NCBI GenBank assembly: GCA_021734075.1
Contig: JAIPJW010000005.1
Location: forward strand, 1 to 64,000
DNA from: Cephaloticoccus sp.
GTDB lineage: Bacteria; Verrucomicrobiota; Verrucomicrobiia; Opitutales; Opitutaceae
DNA: 64,000 bases
Direction: 5' to 3'
Shown: positions 30,505 to 41,187 of the stretch, piece by piece
Layout: each line of letters starts with the position of its first letter
Numbering within the stretch: the stretch's first letter is position 1
Notes under the pieces: model-generated
Seen by the model: the letters and a program-made list of their open reading frames with translations, nothing else
Databases searched by the model: none
What the model was told of the DNA's origin: nothing
Made by a program: the position numbers and the translations under genes

Positions 30505-30532
30505 AAAAAAGGCCAGGCACATGGCCCGGCCG
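30505..30532 (-). terminator. Rho-independent terminator of the azurin-like gene
   Basis: Minus strand GGCCGGGC-CATGT-GCCTGGCC followed by TTTTTT. Confidence 0.7.
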
Positions 30533-30557
30533 AAGCGACTACCCAAGCAGTGGGACA

Positions 30558-31043
30558 TTATTTGACCGTAATGACACCCTTCATGCCGACCTGAAAATGG
30601 GCCGGAAACGAGCAAAGGAAGGGATACTGACCCGCCTCGGCAAATTTCAAGGTGACCGTATCGGATTCCTTAGGACCCAGCATCTTGGTGTGCGCAATCA
30701 CTTCGTCTTGCAACGCAGGGGGGATGTAGTTGGTCGCGGCTGCTGGTGCTGCTGCCATTGAAAATGCTGCCGCGTCGGAACCGGCCTTCAGCACCACAAA
30801 ATTGTGCGCCATGGCCTGTTTGGGCATCGTGCCGATATTCGTAAAAATAACCTTAACTTCTTCACCAACATTGAGTTCTATGGAATTCATGTTGTATTTC
30901 ATGGCGTCATTGCCGGTGAGTTCGATCACGCGCACGCCGGGTTGGGCCGGGGCGGCAACCACTGCTTTGGCAGTGTCCTGCTTGGCGCAGCCAAAGGTCA
31001 GGAGGGCCACGATAATGGAAGGGATGAGGATGCGAAGTTTCAT
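30558..31043 (-). CDS. Azurin-like blue copper lipoprotein
   Basis: Lipobox LLTFGC; azurin pattern GNDAMKYNMNSIELN..NIGTMPKQAMAHNFVVL..VIAHTKMLGPKESDTVTLKF..YPFLCSFPAHFQVGMKGVITVK with His/Cys/His/Met ligands. Confidence 0.88.
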   Translation of the reverse strand: MKLRILIPSIIVALLTFGCAKQDTAKAVVAAPAQPGVRVIELTGNDAMKYNMNSIELNVGEEVKVIFTNIGTMPKQAMAHNFVVLKAGSDAAAFSMAAAPAAATNYIPPALQDEVIAHTKMLGPKESDTVTLKFAEAGQYPFLCSFPAHFQVGMKGVITVK

Positions 31044-31284
31044 AAAAGCCCCACTGTAAGCGCACGTGACATATTCCGCAAAGGCCAAATGTAAAATTGT
31101 GCGCAATCAACCCTCGAGCTAATGTCCACCCCATCTGGATTAATAACCGGAGACCCACCTTGCCGGTCCCGAACGAATCACAATTGTCCGAGGATTATGG
31201 CTTGAAATGGCCGCTTGTTCGAGAACTCTCTTGCAGGTCGGCAACTTGTTTGCCGACATTTTACTTTTTACCACGACAGTAACC

Positions 31285-32538
31285 ATGCGTTTGTCCTCAT
31301 TCCTTACGAAACTCGCCCTCTGGGGTCGAACCGCCCTGCTCATGGGCGGAGTTCTCCTACTGACGGGTTGTAAATTCAATTTCTGGCAGATGGATGGCCA
31401 TCAGACCACCATGGTGACCTCCGGTCCCGTGGCCAAGTCACAGCTGGAGGTTTTCTATGTAACCTGTTGGGTCACCCTGATCATCTTTCTGATCGTCGGC
31501 GCCGTGCTGGCTTATGCGACGATCAAATTCAAGGCCCGTAATTCCGCGGATGAACACGCGGAACCACCGGCGCAAAGCCATGGCAATCCCATGATCGAGT
31601 TGAGTCTCATCGGCCTGTCGGTTCTCGCGCTGGTCTTCATTGCCGTGCCCACCCTCAAGGCCATCTGGTTCACCTATGATCCGCCCGAGGAGCAAAAGGC
31701 CAACGTTTACGAGATCGCCGCCACCGGCTACCAATGGTGGTTCAAATTTTCCTATCCCGCTGAACAGATCGATGGGGTTGGTTCGCTCACGACCGCCAAC
31801 GAACTGGTCATCCCGGCGGGACGCCCGGTCCGTATCAGCCTGCGCACGGTCGATGTCATTCATTCCTTCTGGGTGCCCAAATTGGCTGGCAAGGTGGACA
31901 TGATTCCCAATCGCGGCAACCACCTCTGGTTGCAGGCCGATGAACCCGGCTACTTCTGGGGCCAATGTGCCGAATTCTGCGGCGAATCCCACGCCGTCAT
32001 GCGTTTTCGCGTCATCGCCCTCAACGAGCAGGATTTTGCCGAATGGGTCGCCCGGGAAAAACAACCCGCCCGCACGGTTAACGCCGCTGAATTGGCCTCG
32101 GCTGAAAAACCGCAAATCGAATTCGCCGCCTTCAAACGCAACGCCTATGGATTCAGCGACAAATGGAACGCCAAGGCGGATGTGTCGCCGCTTGATAATT
32201 GGAAACAACAGCAATTTCCCGCCAAGCAGGAGAGCGCACCCTTGATTGCCGAAGGCCGTGAACTGTTTCTCAACAAGACCTGTGCGGGTTGCCATACGGT
32301 GCGGGGCCACGACGGACTGGGCATCACCGGACCGGATCTCACCCATATTGGCTCACGCACCACGATTGCGGCCGGACTTTTGGAGAACAACCCGGAGCAA
32401 CTCGCGCGTTGGTTGGCGCATCCCGATCAGGTGAAACCCGGCAACAAAATGTATGAGACCGGTTACATCCCCAATAATATCCAGCTTTCCAACGAGGAAG
32501 TCACGGCCTTGGTCGCCTACCTCGGGAGCCTTAAATAA
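31285..32538 (+). CDS. ctaC: Cytochrome c oxidase subunit II with fused cytochrome c domain (caa3 type)
   Basis: Lipobox LLLTGC, CuA motif WGQCAEFCGESHAVM, heme motif CAGCH. Confidence 0.95.
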   Translation: MRLSSFLTKLALWGRTALLMGGVLLLTGCKFNFWQMDGHQTTMVTSGPVAKSQLEVFYVTCWVTLIIFLIVGAVLAYATIKFKARNSADEHAEPPAQSHGNPMIELSLIGLSVLALVFIAVPTLKAIWFTYDPPEEQKANVYEIAATGYQWWFKFSYPAEQIDGVGSLTTANELVIPAGRPVRISLRTVDVIHSFWVPKLAGKVDMIPNRGNHLWLQADEPGYFWGQCAEFCGESHAVMRFRVIALNEQDFAEWVAREKQPARTVNAAELASAEKPQIEFAAFKRNAYGFSDKWNAKADVSPLDNWKQQQFPAKQESAPLIAEGRELFLNKTCAGCHTVRGHDGLGITGPDLTHIGSRTTIAAGLLENNPEQLARWLAHPDQVKPGNKMYETGYIPNNIQLSNEEVTALVAYLGSLK

Positions 32539-32544
32539 AACAAC

Positions 32545-34479
32545 ATGGACGCTACGGTAAAAACATCTTTCACAGGTCACGAAGAAGAGACCCAGACCAG
32601 GGCGGGAGTATTCTGGCGCCCGACCGCCAAGACGGGGCTCATGAGCTGGCTCACCACCGTCGATCACAAGCGCATCGGTTTTCTCTACGGGGTATTTGCC
32701 TTGTTTTTCTTTTTGGTCGGCGGCGTCGAAGCGCTGCTGATTCGCCTCCAATTGGCGGTGCCCAACAACGACGTGCTCACCGCCCAGCAATACAACGAGA
32801 TGTTCACGATGCATGGCACCACCATGATCTTTCTCGCGATCATGCCGTTGTCGGCCGCCTTCTTTAACTACATCATGCCCCTGCAGATTGGTGCGCGCGA
32901 TGTGGCTTTCCCCCGCCTCAACGCCTTCTCCCTTTGGACCTTTGTCGCCGGGGCCATCATCATCAACCTGGGCTGGTTCATCAAGGACGGTGCGCCCGAT
33001 GGCGGTTGGTTTGGTTATGCCCCGCTGACCTCCAAGACCTTCAGCCCCGACCATTCGATCGACATGTGGGTGATGGGCCTGCAATTGCTCGGTGTCGCCT
33101 CCATTGCCGCTTCCCTGAATTTCATCGTCACCATCATCAACATGCGCGCACCCGGCATGACGATGATGCGCCTGCCGGTTTTCACCTGGATGACCCTGAT
33201 CACGGCATTTCTCCTGATTCTCTCCTTCCCGGCCATCACCATCGCCTTGGTTGAATTGATGATGGACCGTCTGTTCGGGACGAGCTTCTTTGAGATCTCC
33301 AACGGCGGTATGCCGATCCTGTGGCAGCACCTTTTCTGGGTCTTTGGTCATCCCGAGGTCTACATTCTGATCTTACCGGCCATGGGCATTGTTTCGGAAA
33401 TTCTGCCCACCTTCTCCCGCAAGCCACTGTTCGGTTATCCCATCGTGGTCTTTTCCGGTGCAACCATCGGATTTCTGGGCTTTGCGGTCTGGAGTCATCA
33501 CATGTTTACGACGGGCATGGGGACCGTCGCTACTGCGGCTTTCGCCCTTGCGACGATGGCCATTGCTGTGCCGACCGGCGTGAAAATCTTCAATTGGATC
33601 GGCACCTTGTGGGGCGGTCATTTGCAAATGCGAACCCCCATGATGTTTGCTCTCGGGTTCATCTGGATGTTCATGATGGGCGGTTTTTCCGGTATCATGC
33701 ACTCGGCTGCACCGGCTGATGCCCAGCAGCAGGACAGTTATTTCGTCATCGCCCACTTCCATTATGTGCTGATCGGCGGCTCACTTTTTGGCCTGCTTGC
33801 CGGTATCCACTATTGGTTCCCCTTGATGTTCGGTCGCAAGGTCAGTGAGTTCTGGGGCAAACTCTCCTTCTGGGTCATTTTCATCGGCTTCAACACCACG
33901 TTCTTCCCGATGCATTTCCTCGGCTTGAACGGCATGCCGCGCCGCACCTTTACCTATGATGGTAATCTCGGTTGGAACAGCCCCAACCTGATCGCAACCA
34001 TTGGAGCCTTCATTCTCGGTATCGGAGTAGCCATCTACTTCGGCGTGATGATCTACACCTACTTCAAGGGTGAAAAAATCCGCCGGGACCCATGGGATGC
34101 CCGCACCTTGGAGTGGTCCATCCCCAACCCACCGCCGGAATATAACTTTGCCGTGACCCCCACGGTGCACGCGCGCGATGCCTTCTGGTATGAAAAGCAT
34201 CACCAGGCCGAAATCGCCCAGGAAAAGGCCGCCCATGCCAAGGACGATGAAGCCCATGGCGGGATCCACATGCCGTTTCAATCCGTCTACCCGTTGGTCG
34301 CCAGTGTCGGTTTGTTCATCATGGGGCTCGGCGTCGCGGTTTTGGGCGGTGGAGCCGCCGTGAAACTACCCGTCTCGATCGCCGGCATATTCATCATGCT
34401 GGTCGGGGTTTACATGTGGGCCCACGAAGGCAACGAAGGTTTTCATATCCATCCTGACAAGGAGGATCTCAACTCATGA
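32545..34479 (+). CDS. ctaD: Cytochrome c oxidase subunit I
   Basis: WLTTVDHKRIGFLYG, HGTTMIFLAIMP, QHLFWVFGHPEVYILILP, HFHYVLIGG. Confidence 0.97.
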   Translation: MDATVKTSFTGHEEETQTRAGVFWRPTAKTGLMSWLTTVDHKRIGFLYGVFALFFFLVGGVEALLIRLQLAVPNNDVLTAQQYNEMFTMHGTTMIFLAIMPLSAAFFNYIMPLQIGARDVAFPRLNAFSLWTFVAGAIIINLGWFIKDGAPDGGWFGYAPLTSKTFSPDHSIDMWVMGLQLLGVASIAASLNFIVTIINMRAPGMTMMRLPVFTWMTLITAFLLILSFPAITIALVELMMDRLFGTSFFEISNGGMPILWQHLFWVFGHPEVYILILPAMGIVSEILPTFSRKPLFGYPIVVFSGATIGFLGFAVWSHHMFTTGMGTVATAAFALATMAIAVPTGVKIFNWIGTLWGGHLQMRTPMMFALGFIWMFMMGGFSGIMHSAAPADAQQQDSYFVIAHFHYVLIGGSLFGLLAGIHYWFPLMFGRKVSEFWGKLSFWVIFIGFNTTFFPMHFLGLNGMPRRTFTYDGNLGWNSPNLIATIGAFILGIGVAIYFGVMIYTYFKGEKIRRDPWDARTLEWSIPNPPPEYNFAVTPTVHARDAFWYEKHHQAEIAQEKAAHAKDDEAHGGIHMPFQSVYPLVASVGLFIMGLGVAVLGGGAAVKLPVSIAGIFIMLVGVYMWAHEGNEGFHIHPDKEDLNS

Positions 34480-35315
34480 GCAGCACTGCCGCCACCATTG
34501 ATCATCATCATGATCACACCACCTCCACGGGCATCCCGAACAAGAAACTCGTCATGTGGGCGTTTCTTGCCTCGGACTGCATGTTTTTCGGGTGCCTGAT
34601 CTCCACGCACCTGATCTACCGGTTGCACCCGCCACCGGATGCCCCCGTCGCCCGGGATATCTTTTCGATCGAGCTGACCTCGTTCTCAACGTTCATCCTG
34701 TTGATGTCATCGCTGATGATGGCGTTGGCCGTGAATGCGATCCAAAAGAACAACCTGAAGAGCATGCGCTGGTCCCTGCTCACCACGATCTTCTTCGGCG
34801 CGATCTTCCTCGGCTGCCAAGTCTATGAATTCCAGCACTTCGTGCACGCAAAGGGTCTGACCATCACGAACAGCATCCTGGGCACCACCTTCTATACCCT
34901 CACCGGGACCCACGGCACCCACGTTGCCATTGGTGTGCTCTGGCTGATCATGATGTATGTGCGCTCATTCCAACCCGTCGACACCGCCGCCGACCGCGGA
35001 TGGTTCTGGCGTGGCATTCTGCACATCGCCGCGATCATCGGCGTGGTCATGTGCTCCATGTTCGCCGTGATCGGGCTCACCCACACCCTGCAAGCCGGGG
35101 AAGGCCTGCAGGCTTTTGTCAGTCATGACTTCGGCCTGCTCATCGGACTGGCTGTCAGCACGGCCATCAGCCTTTTCCTCGCCCGTCCCCGTGGACCGGT
35201 CGCATTCAATGAAGCCAATGCCATCGACGTTGAGTCGATGGGACTTTACTGGCACTTCGTCGATATTGTCTGGATCGTCATTTTCACTGCAGTTTATCTG
35301 CTCGAATATCTCTGA
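34476..35315 (+). CDS. ctaE: Cytochrome c oxidase subunit III
   Basis: TGTHGTHVAIGVLWL, LYWHFVDIVWIVIFTAVYLLEYL. Confidence 0.95.
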   Translation: MSSTAATIDHHHDHTTSTGIPNKKLVMWAFLASDCMFFGCLISTHLIYRLHPPPDAPVARDIFSIELTSFSTFILLMSSLMMALAVNAIQKNNLKSMRWSLLTTIFFGAIFLGCQVYEFQHFVHAKGLTITNSILGTTFYTLTGTHGTHVAIGVLWLIMMYVRSFQPVDTAADRGWFWRGILHIAAIIGVVMCSMFAVIGLTHTLQAGEGLQAFVSHDFGLLIGLAVSTAISLFLARPRGPVAFNEANAIDVESMGLYWHFVDIVWIVIFTAVYLLEYL

Positions 35316-35321
35316 GCACCC

Positions 35322-35660
35322 ATGAGCACCCATAACGCCACCACCGATTCACACGGATCGGACGACAATAAATTCCAGATCTACGTCCAGATCGCCATGC
35401 TCCTCGCCGTCATCACCGGAGTGGAGATTGTTGGGATCTTTCTTCCTTTTACTAAATGGCTGATCGTGGCCGCCCTGGTCATCCTGTCCCTGGTGAAGTT
35501 CATGTTCGTTATTTTCTACTTCATGCATCTGCGTTGGGACAAACCGTTCTGCACCATTCTGTTTTTTATCGGACTTGTGCTGGCCGGCGGCACAACCTGG
35601 GCGTTGCTTCTGCTGTTCGGTGCCCACGACAGCATCCCGTTGACCGCGATCGCCTCATAG
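35322..35660 (+). CDS. ctaF: Cytochrome c oxidase subunit IV family protein
   Basis: KFMFVIFYFMHLRWD motif plus position after subunit III. Confidence 0.88.
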   Translation: MSTHNATTDSHGSDDNKFQIYVQIAMLLAVITGVEIVGIFLPFTKWLIVAALVILSLVKFMFVIFYFMHLRWDKPFCTILFFIGLVLAGGTTWALLLLFGAHDSIPLTAIAS

Positions 35661-35695
35661 TCCCCGGCTGCCTTCCCTCCCTTCCACCCCGAGAG

Positions 35696-35726
35696 GCGGC
35701 CCCGGTGCGGGCCGCTTTTCTTTTTC
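35696..35726 (+). terminator. Rho-independent terminator of the cox operon
   Basis: GCGGCCC-CGGTGC-GGGCCGC followed by TTTTCTTTTTC. Confidence 0.8.
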
Positions 35727-35732
35727 AAAGAC

Positions 35733-36533
35733 ATGATCAATTGGACCCATTGGCACAATGAACCCTATCTGGTGGGCGGGCTCATATTCTTTGGCTGGCT
35801 GTATGCCCTGATGAGCGGCCCGCTGCGCGCAAGATTTGCGCCGGACAAACCCCACCCCACCCGCCAGGCCGTCAAGTTTTACGCCGGGATCCTGGTCTTC
35901 TACCTGGCGGTGGGATCGCCCCTGGACCAGATCAGTGAGCGCTTTCTTTTCAGCGCCCACATGGTCCAACACTTCCTCCTGATGTATGCCGCCCCAGTGC
36001 TCATATTGTTGGGCCTGCCCGGCTGGATGGTGGATTCTGTCCTGCGTCACCCCGCCCTCAGCACTGCCGGACGGATCGCCAGCCAGCCGGTGGTTTGCGG
36101 GGTCGTGTTTGTCGTCACAAGCAGTGTCTGGCATGCTCCCCTGCTCTATGAATGGGCCCTGCATGACAAAGTCGTTCATGTCATCGAGCACATCATGTTT
36201 TTTGGTGCCGCCCTGTTTTATTGGTGGTCGCAGCTGAGCCCGTCCGCCGTCTTTCCCGCCCGCAGTTATCCCACGCAAATGCTGTTTCAGCTCTGTGTGA
36301 TAATCGCCATGACCCCGGTCTACGCCTACATTACCTTTACCACCGAAATTCTTTATCCCACGTATGAATATGCCCCGCGCATCATCGCCGGTTTTACCGC
36401 CACAGAGGATCAACTGCTGGCCGGCGTAATCATGAAAATAGGCGGCATGCTCGTGGCCCTCGCGGCCATCGGCGTAAGTTTTTACCGCTGGTATCAACGC
36501 GGGGATGACCGCCATGTCATAACGCCGGGATAA
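35733..36533 (+). CDS. ctaG: CtaG-type (caa3) cytochrome c oxidase assembly factor
   Basis: FSAHMVQHFLLMYAAPVLILLGLP, HVIEHIMFFGAALFYWW. Confidence 0.88.
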   Translation: MINWTHWHNEPYLVGGLIFFGWLYALMSGPLRARFAPDKPHPTRQAVKFYAGILVFYLAVGSPLDQISERFLFSAHMVQHFLLMYAAPVLILLGLPGWMVDSVLRHPALSTAGRIASQPVVCGVVFVVTSSVWHAPLLYEWALHDKVVHVIEHIMFFGAALFYWWSQLSPSAVFPARSYPTQMLFQLCVIIAMTPVYAYITFTTEILYPTYEYAPRIIAGFTATEDQLLAGVIMKIGGMLVALAAIGVSFYRWYQRGDDRHVITPG

Positions 36534-36600
36534 TTCAGTCCTGACCCGGCCGCTGCCCGCGCTTGCACCGAACCGTTTCACTGCCAATGCTGGCGATCCC

Positions 36601-38397
36601 ATGACATGGGATATCGCCCTCGTTTTTATTCTGCTGGTCCTCACCCTGGCCTGCTTCATGTGGGAAAAGTTTCCGCCGGATCTCACGGCGCTGACACTTT
36701 TCCTGATCTTGGTTGGCACCCAGTTGATCCCCTCGGGGATGGCCTTTTCGGTGTTTTCCAATCCCGCTCCACTCACGGTCGGTGCGATGTTTATTCTCAG
36801 TGCGGCGCTGGTGAAATGCGGTGCGGTGGACCGGATTTCGGCGCTCATTGAGAGCACCTCCAAGCTGCCCTATTCGGTCGTGATTCTCCTGATGGTGGTC
36901 ATGGTCTCGACCCTCTCGGCCTTCATCAACAACACACCCGTCGTGGTTGTTTTTCTCCCCGTGATTTTGAACCTGGCCCGGAAGATGAATCGGGCCCCCT
37001 CGAAATTGTTGATCCCCCTTTCCTATGCCGCCGTGCTGGGTGGAACCTGCACCCTGATTGGCACCAGCACCAACCTGGTGGTCAATGGCATCATCACCGC
37101 CAAGGGCCTGCCCGCTTTCTCCATGTTTGAACTCGGCTGGCTCGGCGTCCCGGTGACCATCCTGGGGGGAATCTACCTCGCAATTTTTGGTAATCGTCTC
37201 CTGCCCGTGCGGGAAATGCTGACCTCCATTCTTTCGGATGAGGAGCGACGCGAATATATTACCGAGGCCTATGTGCAGGATAGTTCACCCGTGTTGGGCA
37301 AAACCCTCGCAGAAGCTGGGCTTACCCAGAAACGGGGCGTCCGCGTCATCGAAATTGTGCGCGATGGCATTGCACTTCACCTGGAGGCCAAGAACGTGGA
37401 ACTCAAGCCCGGTGACCGTCTCATTTTGTCCTGCCGGCCGACCGGCATCGCCAATACTCGTCGATTGGAAGGCGTGAATCTGGTTTCCGAACTCAATCTG
37501 GGTATTGAACAAATCGCGGCTCATGAAGGCTCTTTGGTTGAGGCAGTGGTCACCCCCCACTCCGCCCTCCTCGGTCATACGGTAAGCGATGTAAATTTCC
37601 GGCAACGTTACCGCATGGTCGTCGTCGCCCTGCACCGCAAAGGGAAAAATGTGCGCGAACAAATTGAGAGTCTACCGATAGAGGCAGGAGACGTGTTGCT
37701 CATGATGGGCACAGACCAGGCGATCGATGCTTTGCGCAATAATGACGATTTCCTCTTCTTTGATCGGGCCCGCGTGCCTACCAAGCCACAGACCGGCAAA
37801 ATGCTTTTGGTTGCAGGAGTCATCGCCGCCGTGGTCACTGCCGCCGCCTTGGAATGGGTGCCGATCGAAATAGGGGCCTTGACCGGTTGTGTCATTGTCT
37901 GCCTGGCCCGGGTGCTCAAGACCACCGAGGCATACGCGGCCGTCGACTGGAACATCCTTTTCCTCATCTACGGCATGTTGGCCATGGGCATGGCCATGGA
38001 GCACACCGGGGCTGCGGCTTGGATTGCAGGACATGTAGTCACCGGCGTGCAATATTTGGTGCCCGCCGCCCACAAGGGTATCGTAATGCTGGCCTGCCTG
38101 TATCTGGTAACGACCGTTCTGACTGAAATCCTTTCCAATAATGCCGTCGCCGCCTTGATGGCCCCCATCGCGATAGGCGTCGCCATCAAGCTCGGGATGG
38201 ATCCCCGGCCTTTCATCATCGCCGTCGCTTTCGGAGCCTCCGCTGCCTTTGCCACGCCAATCGGTTACCAGACCAACACCTATGTCTACGGAGTGGGCGG
38301 TTATCGTTTCAGCGACTTTCTCAAAATCGGCGTCCCCTTGAATATCCTTTGTTTCGTTGTCGCCATGGTGGTGATTCCACGTGTCTGGCCGTTCTGA
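36601..38397 (+). CDS. SLC13/DASS-family anion permease with RCK_C (TrkA-C) domains
   Basis: INNTPVVVVFLPV, GGTCTLIGTSTNLVVNG, two RCK_C-like segments, SNNAVAALMAPIAI. Confidence 0.88.
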   Translation: MTWDIALVFILLVLTLACFMWEKFPPDLTALTLFLILVGTQLIPSGMAFSVFSNPAPLTVGAMFILSAALVKCGAVDRISALIESTSKLPYSVVILLMVVMVSTLSAFINNTPVVVVFLPVILNLARKMNRAPSKLLIPLSYAAVLGGTCTLIGTSTNLVVNGIITAKGLPAFSMFELGWLGVPVTILGGIYLAIFGNRLLPVREMLTSILSDEERREYITEAYVQDSSPVLGKTLAEAGLTQKRGVRVIEIVRDGIALHLEAKNVELKPGDRLILSCRPTGIANTRRLEGVNLVSELNLGIEQIAAHEGSLVEAVVTPHSALLGHTVSDVNFRQRYRMVVVALHRKGKNVREQIESLPIEAGDVLLMMGTDQAIDALRNNDDFLFFDRARVPTKPQTGKMLLVAGVIAAVVTAAALEWVPIEIGALTGCVIVCLARVLKTTEAYAAVDWNILFLIYGMLAMGMAMEHTGAAAWIAGHVVTGVQYLVPAAHKGIVMLACLYLVTTVLTEILSNNAVAALMAPIAIGVAIKLGMDPRPFIIAVAFGASAAFATPIGYQTNTYVYGVGGYRFSDFLKIGVPLNILCFVVAMVVIPRVWPF

Positions 38398-38413
38398 TCC
38401 AGACAAATTTTTA

Positions 38414-39193
38414 CTAAAGTGAGATGCGCAGCCCGTCGTAGGCCAGATTGATGCCCGCAGGCAGTTCCGCATCAGCCGGACCGTGGTCGGTATAATGCGT
38501 GAGATGAGTCAACCAAGTCTGGGGCGCCCCAATCCCCTGGGCCGCGACTATCGCCTCCGGTATGCTCATGTGCGTGGGGTGCACCTGCGGTCGTAACCCA
38601 TCAAGCACCACGGCATCCGCACCCCTGGCCAGAGCTACCGCCGCCAGGGGCAGCCGCTTGTTGTCCGTGTAATAGACAAATTTCAGCCCACTGCTTCGTT
38701 CGATAAAAACCAAACCAAGGGTATTGATCCCCCCATGCGGCAACAAGGTCGATTCGATTGTGCCCTGGGGCAATTCAAGTCTCTCCGGCATGTCGTGCAG
38801 TTTGAAGGCGGCATATCCTTTGGCGATCGGTCGCTCCGCAATGGTATAGGGATAAACGGCCAGCACCCGGGCCATCCCCTCTTCCGTCGTGTAGACCGGC
38901 AAGGCCTCACCCCCCTTGAGGTCGCAGAATCTTCGGAGATCATCCATCCCCGCAATATGGTCGGCATGACCATGGGTCAGGATGAATAGATCCAGACCTT
39001 TGATATTTTCCCGCAAACATTGCAGCCGGAATTCCGGGGCGGCGTCCACCTGCACGTGCAAACCGTCCATCACCACATGGATGGAGGCGCGGGTGCGACG
39101 ATTACGCGGGTCCGGTGACGAACATACGGAACAATCACACGCAATCATTGGCACCCCTTGGGAGGTTCCCGTGCCCATAAAGATGACTTCCAT
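38414..39193 (-). CDS. MBL-fold metallohydrolase (PhnP-like)
   Basis: MGTGTSQGVPMIACDCSVC; LTHGHADHIAGMDDLRRF. Confidence 0.88.
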   Translation of the reverse strand: MEVIFMGTGTSQGVPMIACDCSVCSSPDPRNRRTRASIHVVMDGLHVQVDAAPEFRLQCLRENIKGLDLFILTHGHADHIAGMDDLRRFCDLKGGEALPVYTTEEGMARVLAVYPYTIAERPIAKGYAAFKLHDMPERLELPQGTIESTLLPHGGINTLGLVFIERSSGLKFVYYTDNKRLPLAAVALARGADAVVLDGLRPQVHPTHMSIPEAIVAAQGIGAPQTWLTHLTHYTDHGPADAELPAGINLAYDGLRISL

Positions 39194-39315
39194 GGGCTTC
39201 ACTTTTACTGCCACCGACCCACTGGCAATGAGGAAGTCGTGACGCCAAACCAGCACCCGGACCGTTCGTCCTGAAACCATTGCCTTGGGCCTAGCCCGCC
39301 GGCATTCTGTCATGC

Positions 39316-41127
39316 ATGTCAAATCTTGCCGACCTACCCCGCACTTGGGACCTAGCCAGTTATTTCCCCACGTTGAACGGACCGGAATACCAGCAATTCA
39401 AAGCTGAATTGATCCGGGACTTGAACGCCCAGTTGAAGATCGTTTCGACTCGCGCAGAGCTCAATGGTGCCACCGCAAATGACTGGAGCCGGCACGTATG
39501 TGCATACGAAGATCTCATCGGTCGCATATCGCATCTATCGTCCTATCTCGGCAACATTTGCTCCGCAGATGCCGCCAATGAAACCGGCAAACGCGAAACG
39601 GCGGAATTGTCCACCCACCACGCCACTCTCTCGAAAATTCGCAGCGAGATATTACGCGCCATCGGCCATGCGGATAAATCGATCTGGGAATCATTGCTTA
39701 CCACCCCGGAACTCACGGGGGCGACCTTCACCCTCCAGCGCATGCGGGCTGAAGCCAAGCATCGGATGTCGGGAACAGAAGAAGCTTTGGCGGCTGATCT
39801 GGGCGTGAATGGAATCAGCGCGTGGGGCCGACTCTACGATAATCTCACCGGGCAGATGACGTTCGAGATGATCTGGCCTGACGGTCGTAAGGAGACCATA
39901 CCCATGGCGCAACGCCGGGCGCTCATGTCCAACACCGACCGGGCCGTGCGTGCCGCGGCCTTCCAAGAAGGCAATCGCACTTGGGAAGCCCACGGGCAAA
40001 CCCTCGCGGCAGCCCTCAATGCCATCGCCGGCACCCGTCTCACGCTTTACGGTCGCCGTGGCCAAGCCAATTTCCTGGATCAGCCCTACTTTGATTCCGC
40101 CGTCTCCGCCCCCACCATTGATGCAATGTTCCAGGCCATTGCGGCCAATTATGAAGTGCCGCGCCAAGCCCTGCGTCTCGGTGCAAAGCTACAGCAAACT
40201 TCCGCCCTCGCCTTTTACGATCTTGAGGCTCCACGCCCCCTTGATCCGGTGCCGCCACTCAGCTGGTCCCACGCCGTCACCCTGGTGGAACAAGCCTTCG
40301 ACGCGGGCTATCCTGCACTGGCCGATTATTATCGCTCCATGTTTGCCCAAGGGTGGATCGAGTCGGAAAAACGCGCGAACAAGCGTTCCGGTGCCTATTG
40401 CACCGGTTCGGTGGTCACTGGTGAACAGCGGGTCTTTATGACCTATGCTGACACCATGCACGACGCCAATACCCTTGCCCACGAGGTGGGACATGCCTGG
40501 CACAGCCACGCCATCAAGGGTCTACGGCCCTACGCCCAGGAGTATCCGATGACTCTGGCCGAGACTGCCTCCACTTTTGCGGAGAAAATTTTCATGCACG
40601 GCATGTTGCAGGACCCCAAGCTCAACGACGCCCAACGCGCATTCCTGCTGGACCAGGAATGCAGCAGCGCCGGCTCGTATCTGCTCAATATCGCCATGCG
40701 TTACGAATTCGAAATGGAGTTCTATCACCAACGCATGAAAGGCGAACTTTCAGTCAGCGAGTTGTGTGATCTCATGGTGCAGACCCAACGCAAGGTTTAC
40801 GGCGACACCATCGCCTTGGGTGATGAGGACCCTTGGTTCTGGGCCTCCAAGCTCCACTTCTTCATCACGGATGTCTCGTTCTACAACTTTCCCTATACTT
40901 TTGGCTACTTGCTCAGCCAGGCACTCTTTGCGGACTACAAACGCAGCGGGTCTGAATTCCTGCCGCGCTATGAAGCCTTCCTGCGCGCCACCGGTGTGGC
41001 GAGTTGCGAGGATGCCGTGAAATCCACTCTCGGTTGGGACCTCACCAGTGAAGCCTTCTGGGAAAACGCCGTGCGCAGTGTCGAGACACCGGTCAATGCC
41101 TTTGCCGATATTGTCGCCCGCAGATAG
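39316..41127 (+). CDS. M3-family oligoendopeptidase
   Basis: Zinc motif HEVGHAWHSH with MTLAETASTFAEKI. Confidence 0.93.
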   Translation: MSNLADLPRTWDLASYFPTLNGPEYQQFKAELIRDLNAQLKIVSTRAELNGATANDWSRHVCAYEDLIGRISHLSSYLGNICSADAANETGKRETAELSTHHATLSKIRSEILRAIGHADKSIWESLLTTPELTGATFTLQRMRAEAKHRMSGTEEALAADLGVNGISAWGRLYDNLTGQMTFEMIWPDGRKETIPMAQRRALMSNTDRAVRAAAFQEGNRTWEAHGQTLAAALNAIAGTRLTLYGRRGQANFLDQPYFDSAVSAPTIDAMFQAIAANYEVPRQALRLGAKLQQTSALAFYDLEAPRPLDPVPPLSWSHAVTLVEQAFDAGYPALADYYRSMFAQGWIESEKRANKRSGAYCTGSVVTGEQRVFMTYADTMHDANTLAHEVGHAWHSHAIKGLRPYAQEYPMTLAETASTFAEKIFMHGMLQDPKLNDAQRAFLLDQECSSAGSYLLNIAMRYEFEMEFYHQRMKGELSVSELCDLMVQTQRKVYGDTIALGDEDPWFWASKLHFFITDVSFYNFPYTFGYLLSQALFADYKRSGSEFLPRYEAFLRATGVASCEDAVKSTLGWDLTSEAFWENAVRSVETPVNAFADIVARR

Positions 41128-41187
41128 GAACACCGTTTCCGAGAGGGACTTGCCCAGGAGCGGGAGAAATGGCAGCCTGCAAGCACC

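Noticed and set aside
32353-33351. 332-aa minus-strand ORF in the cox region
   Set aside because: Antisense to ctaC/ctaD; Gly/His/Asp-rich artefactual translation.
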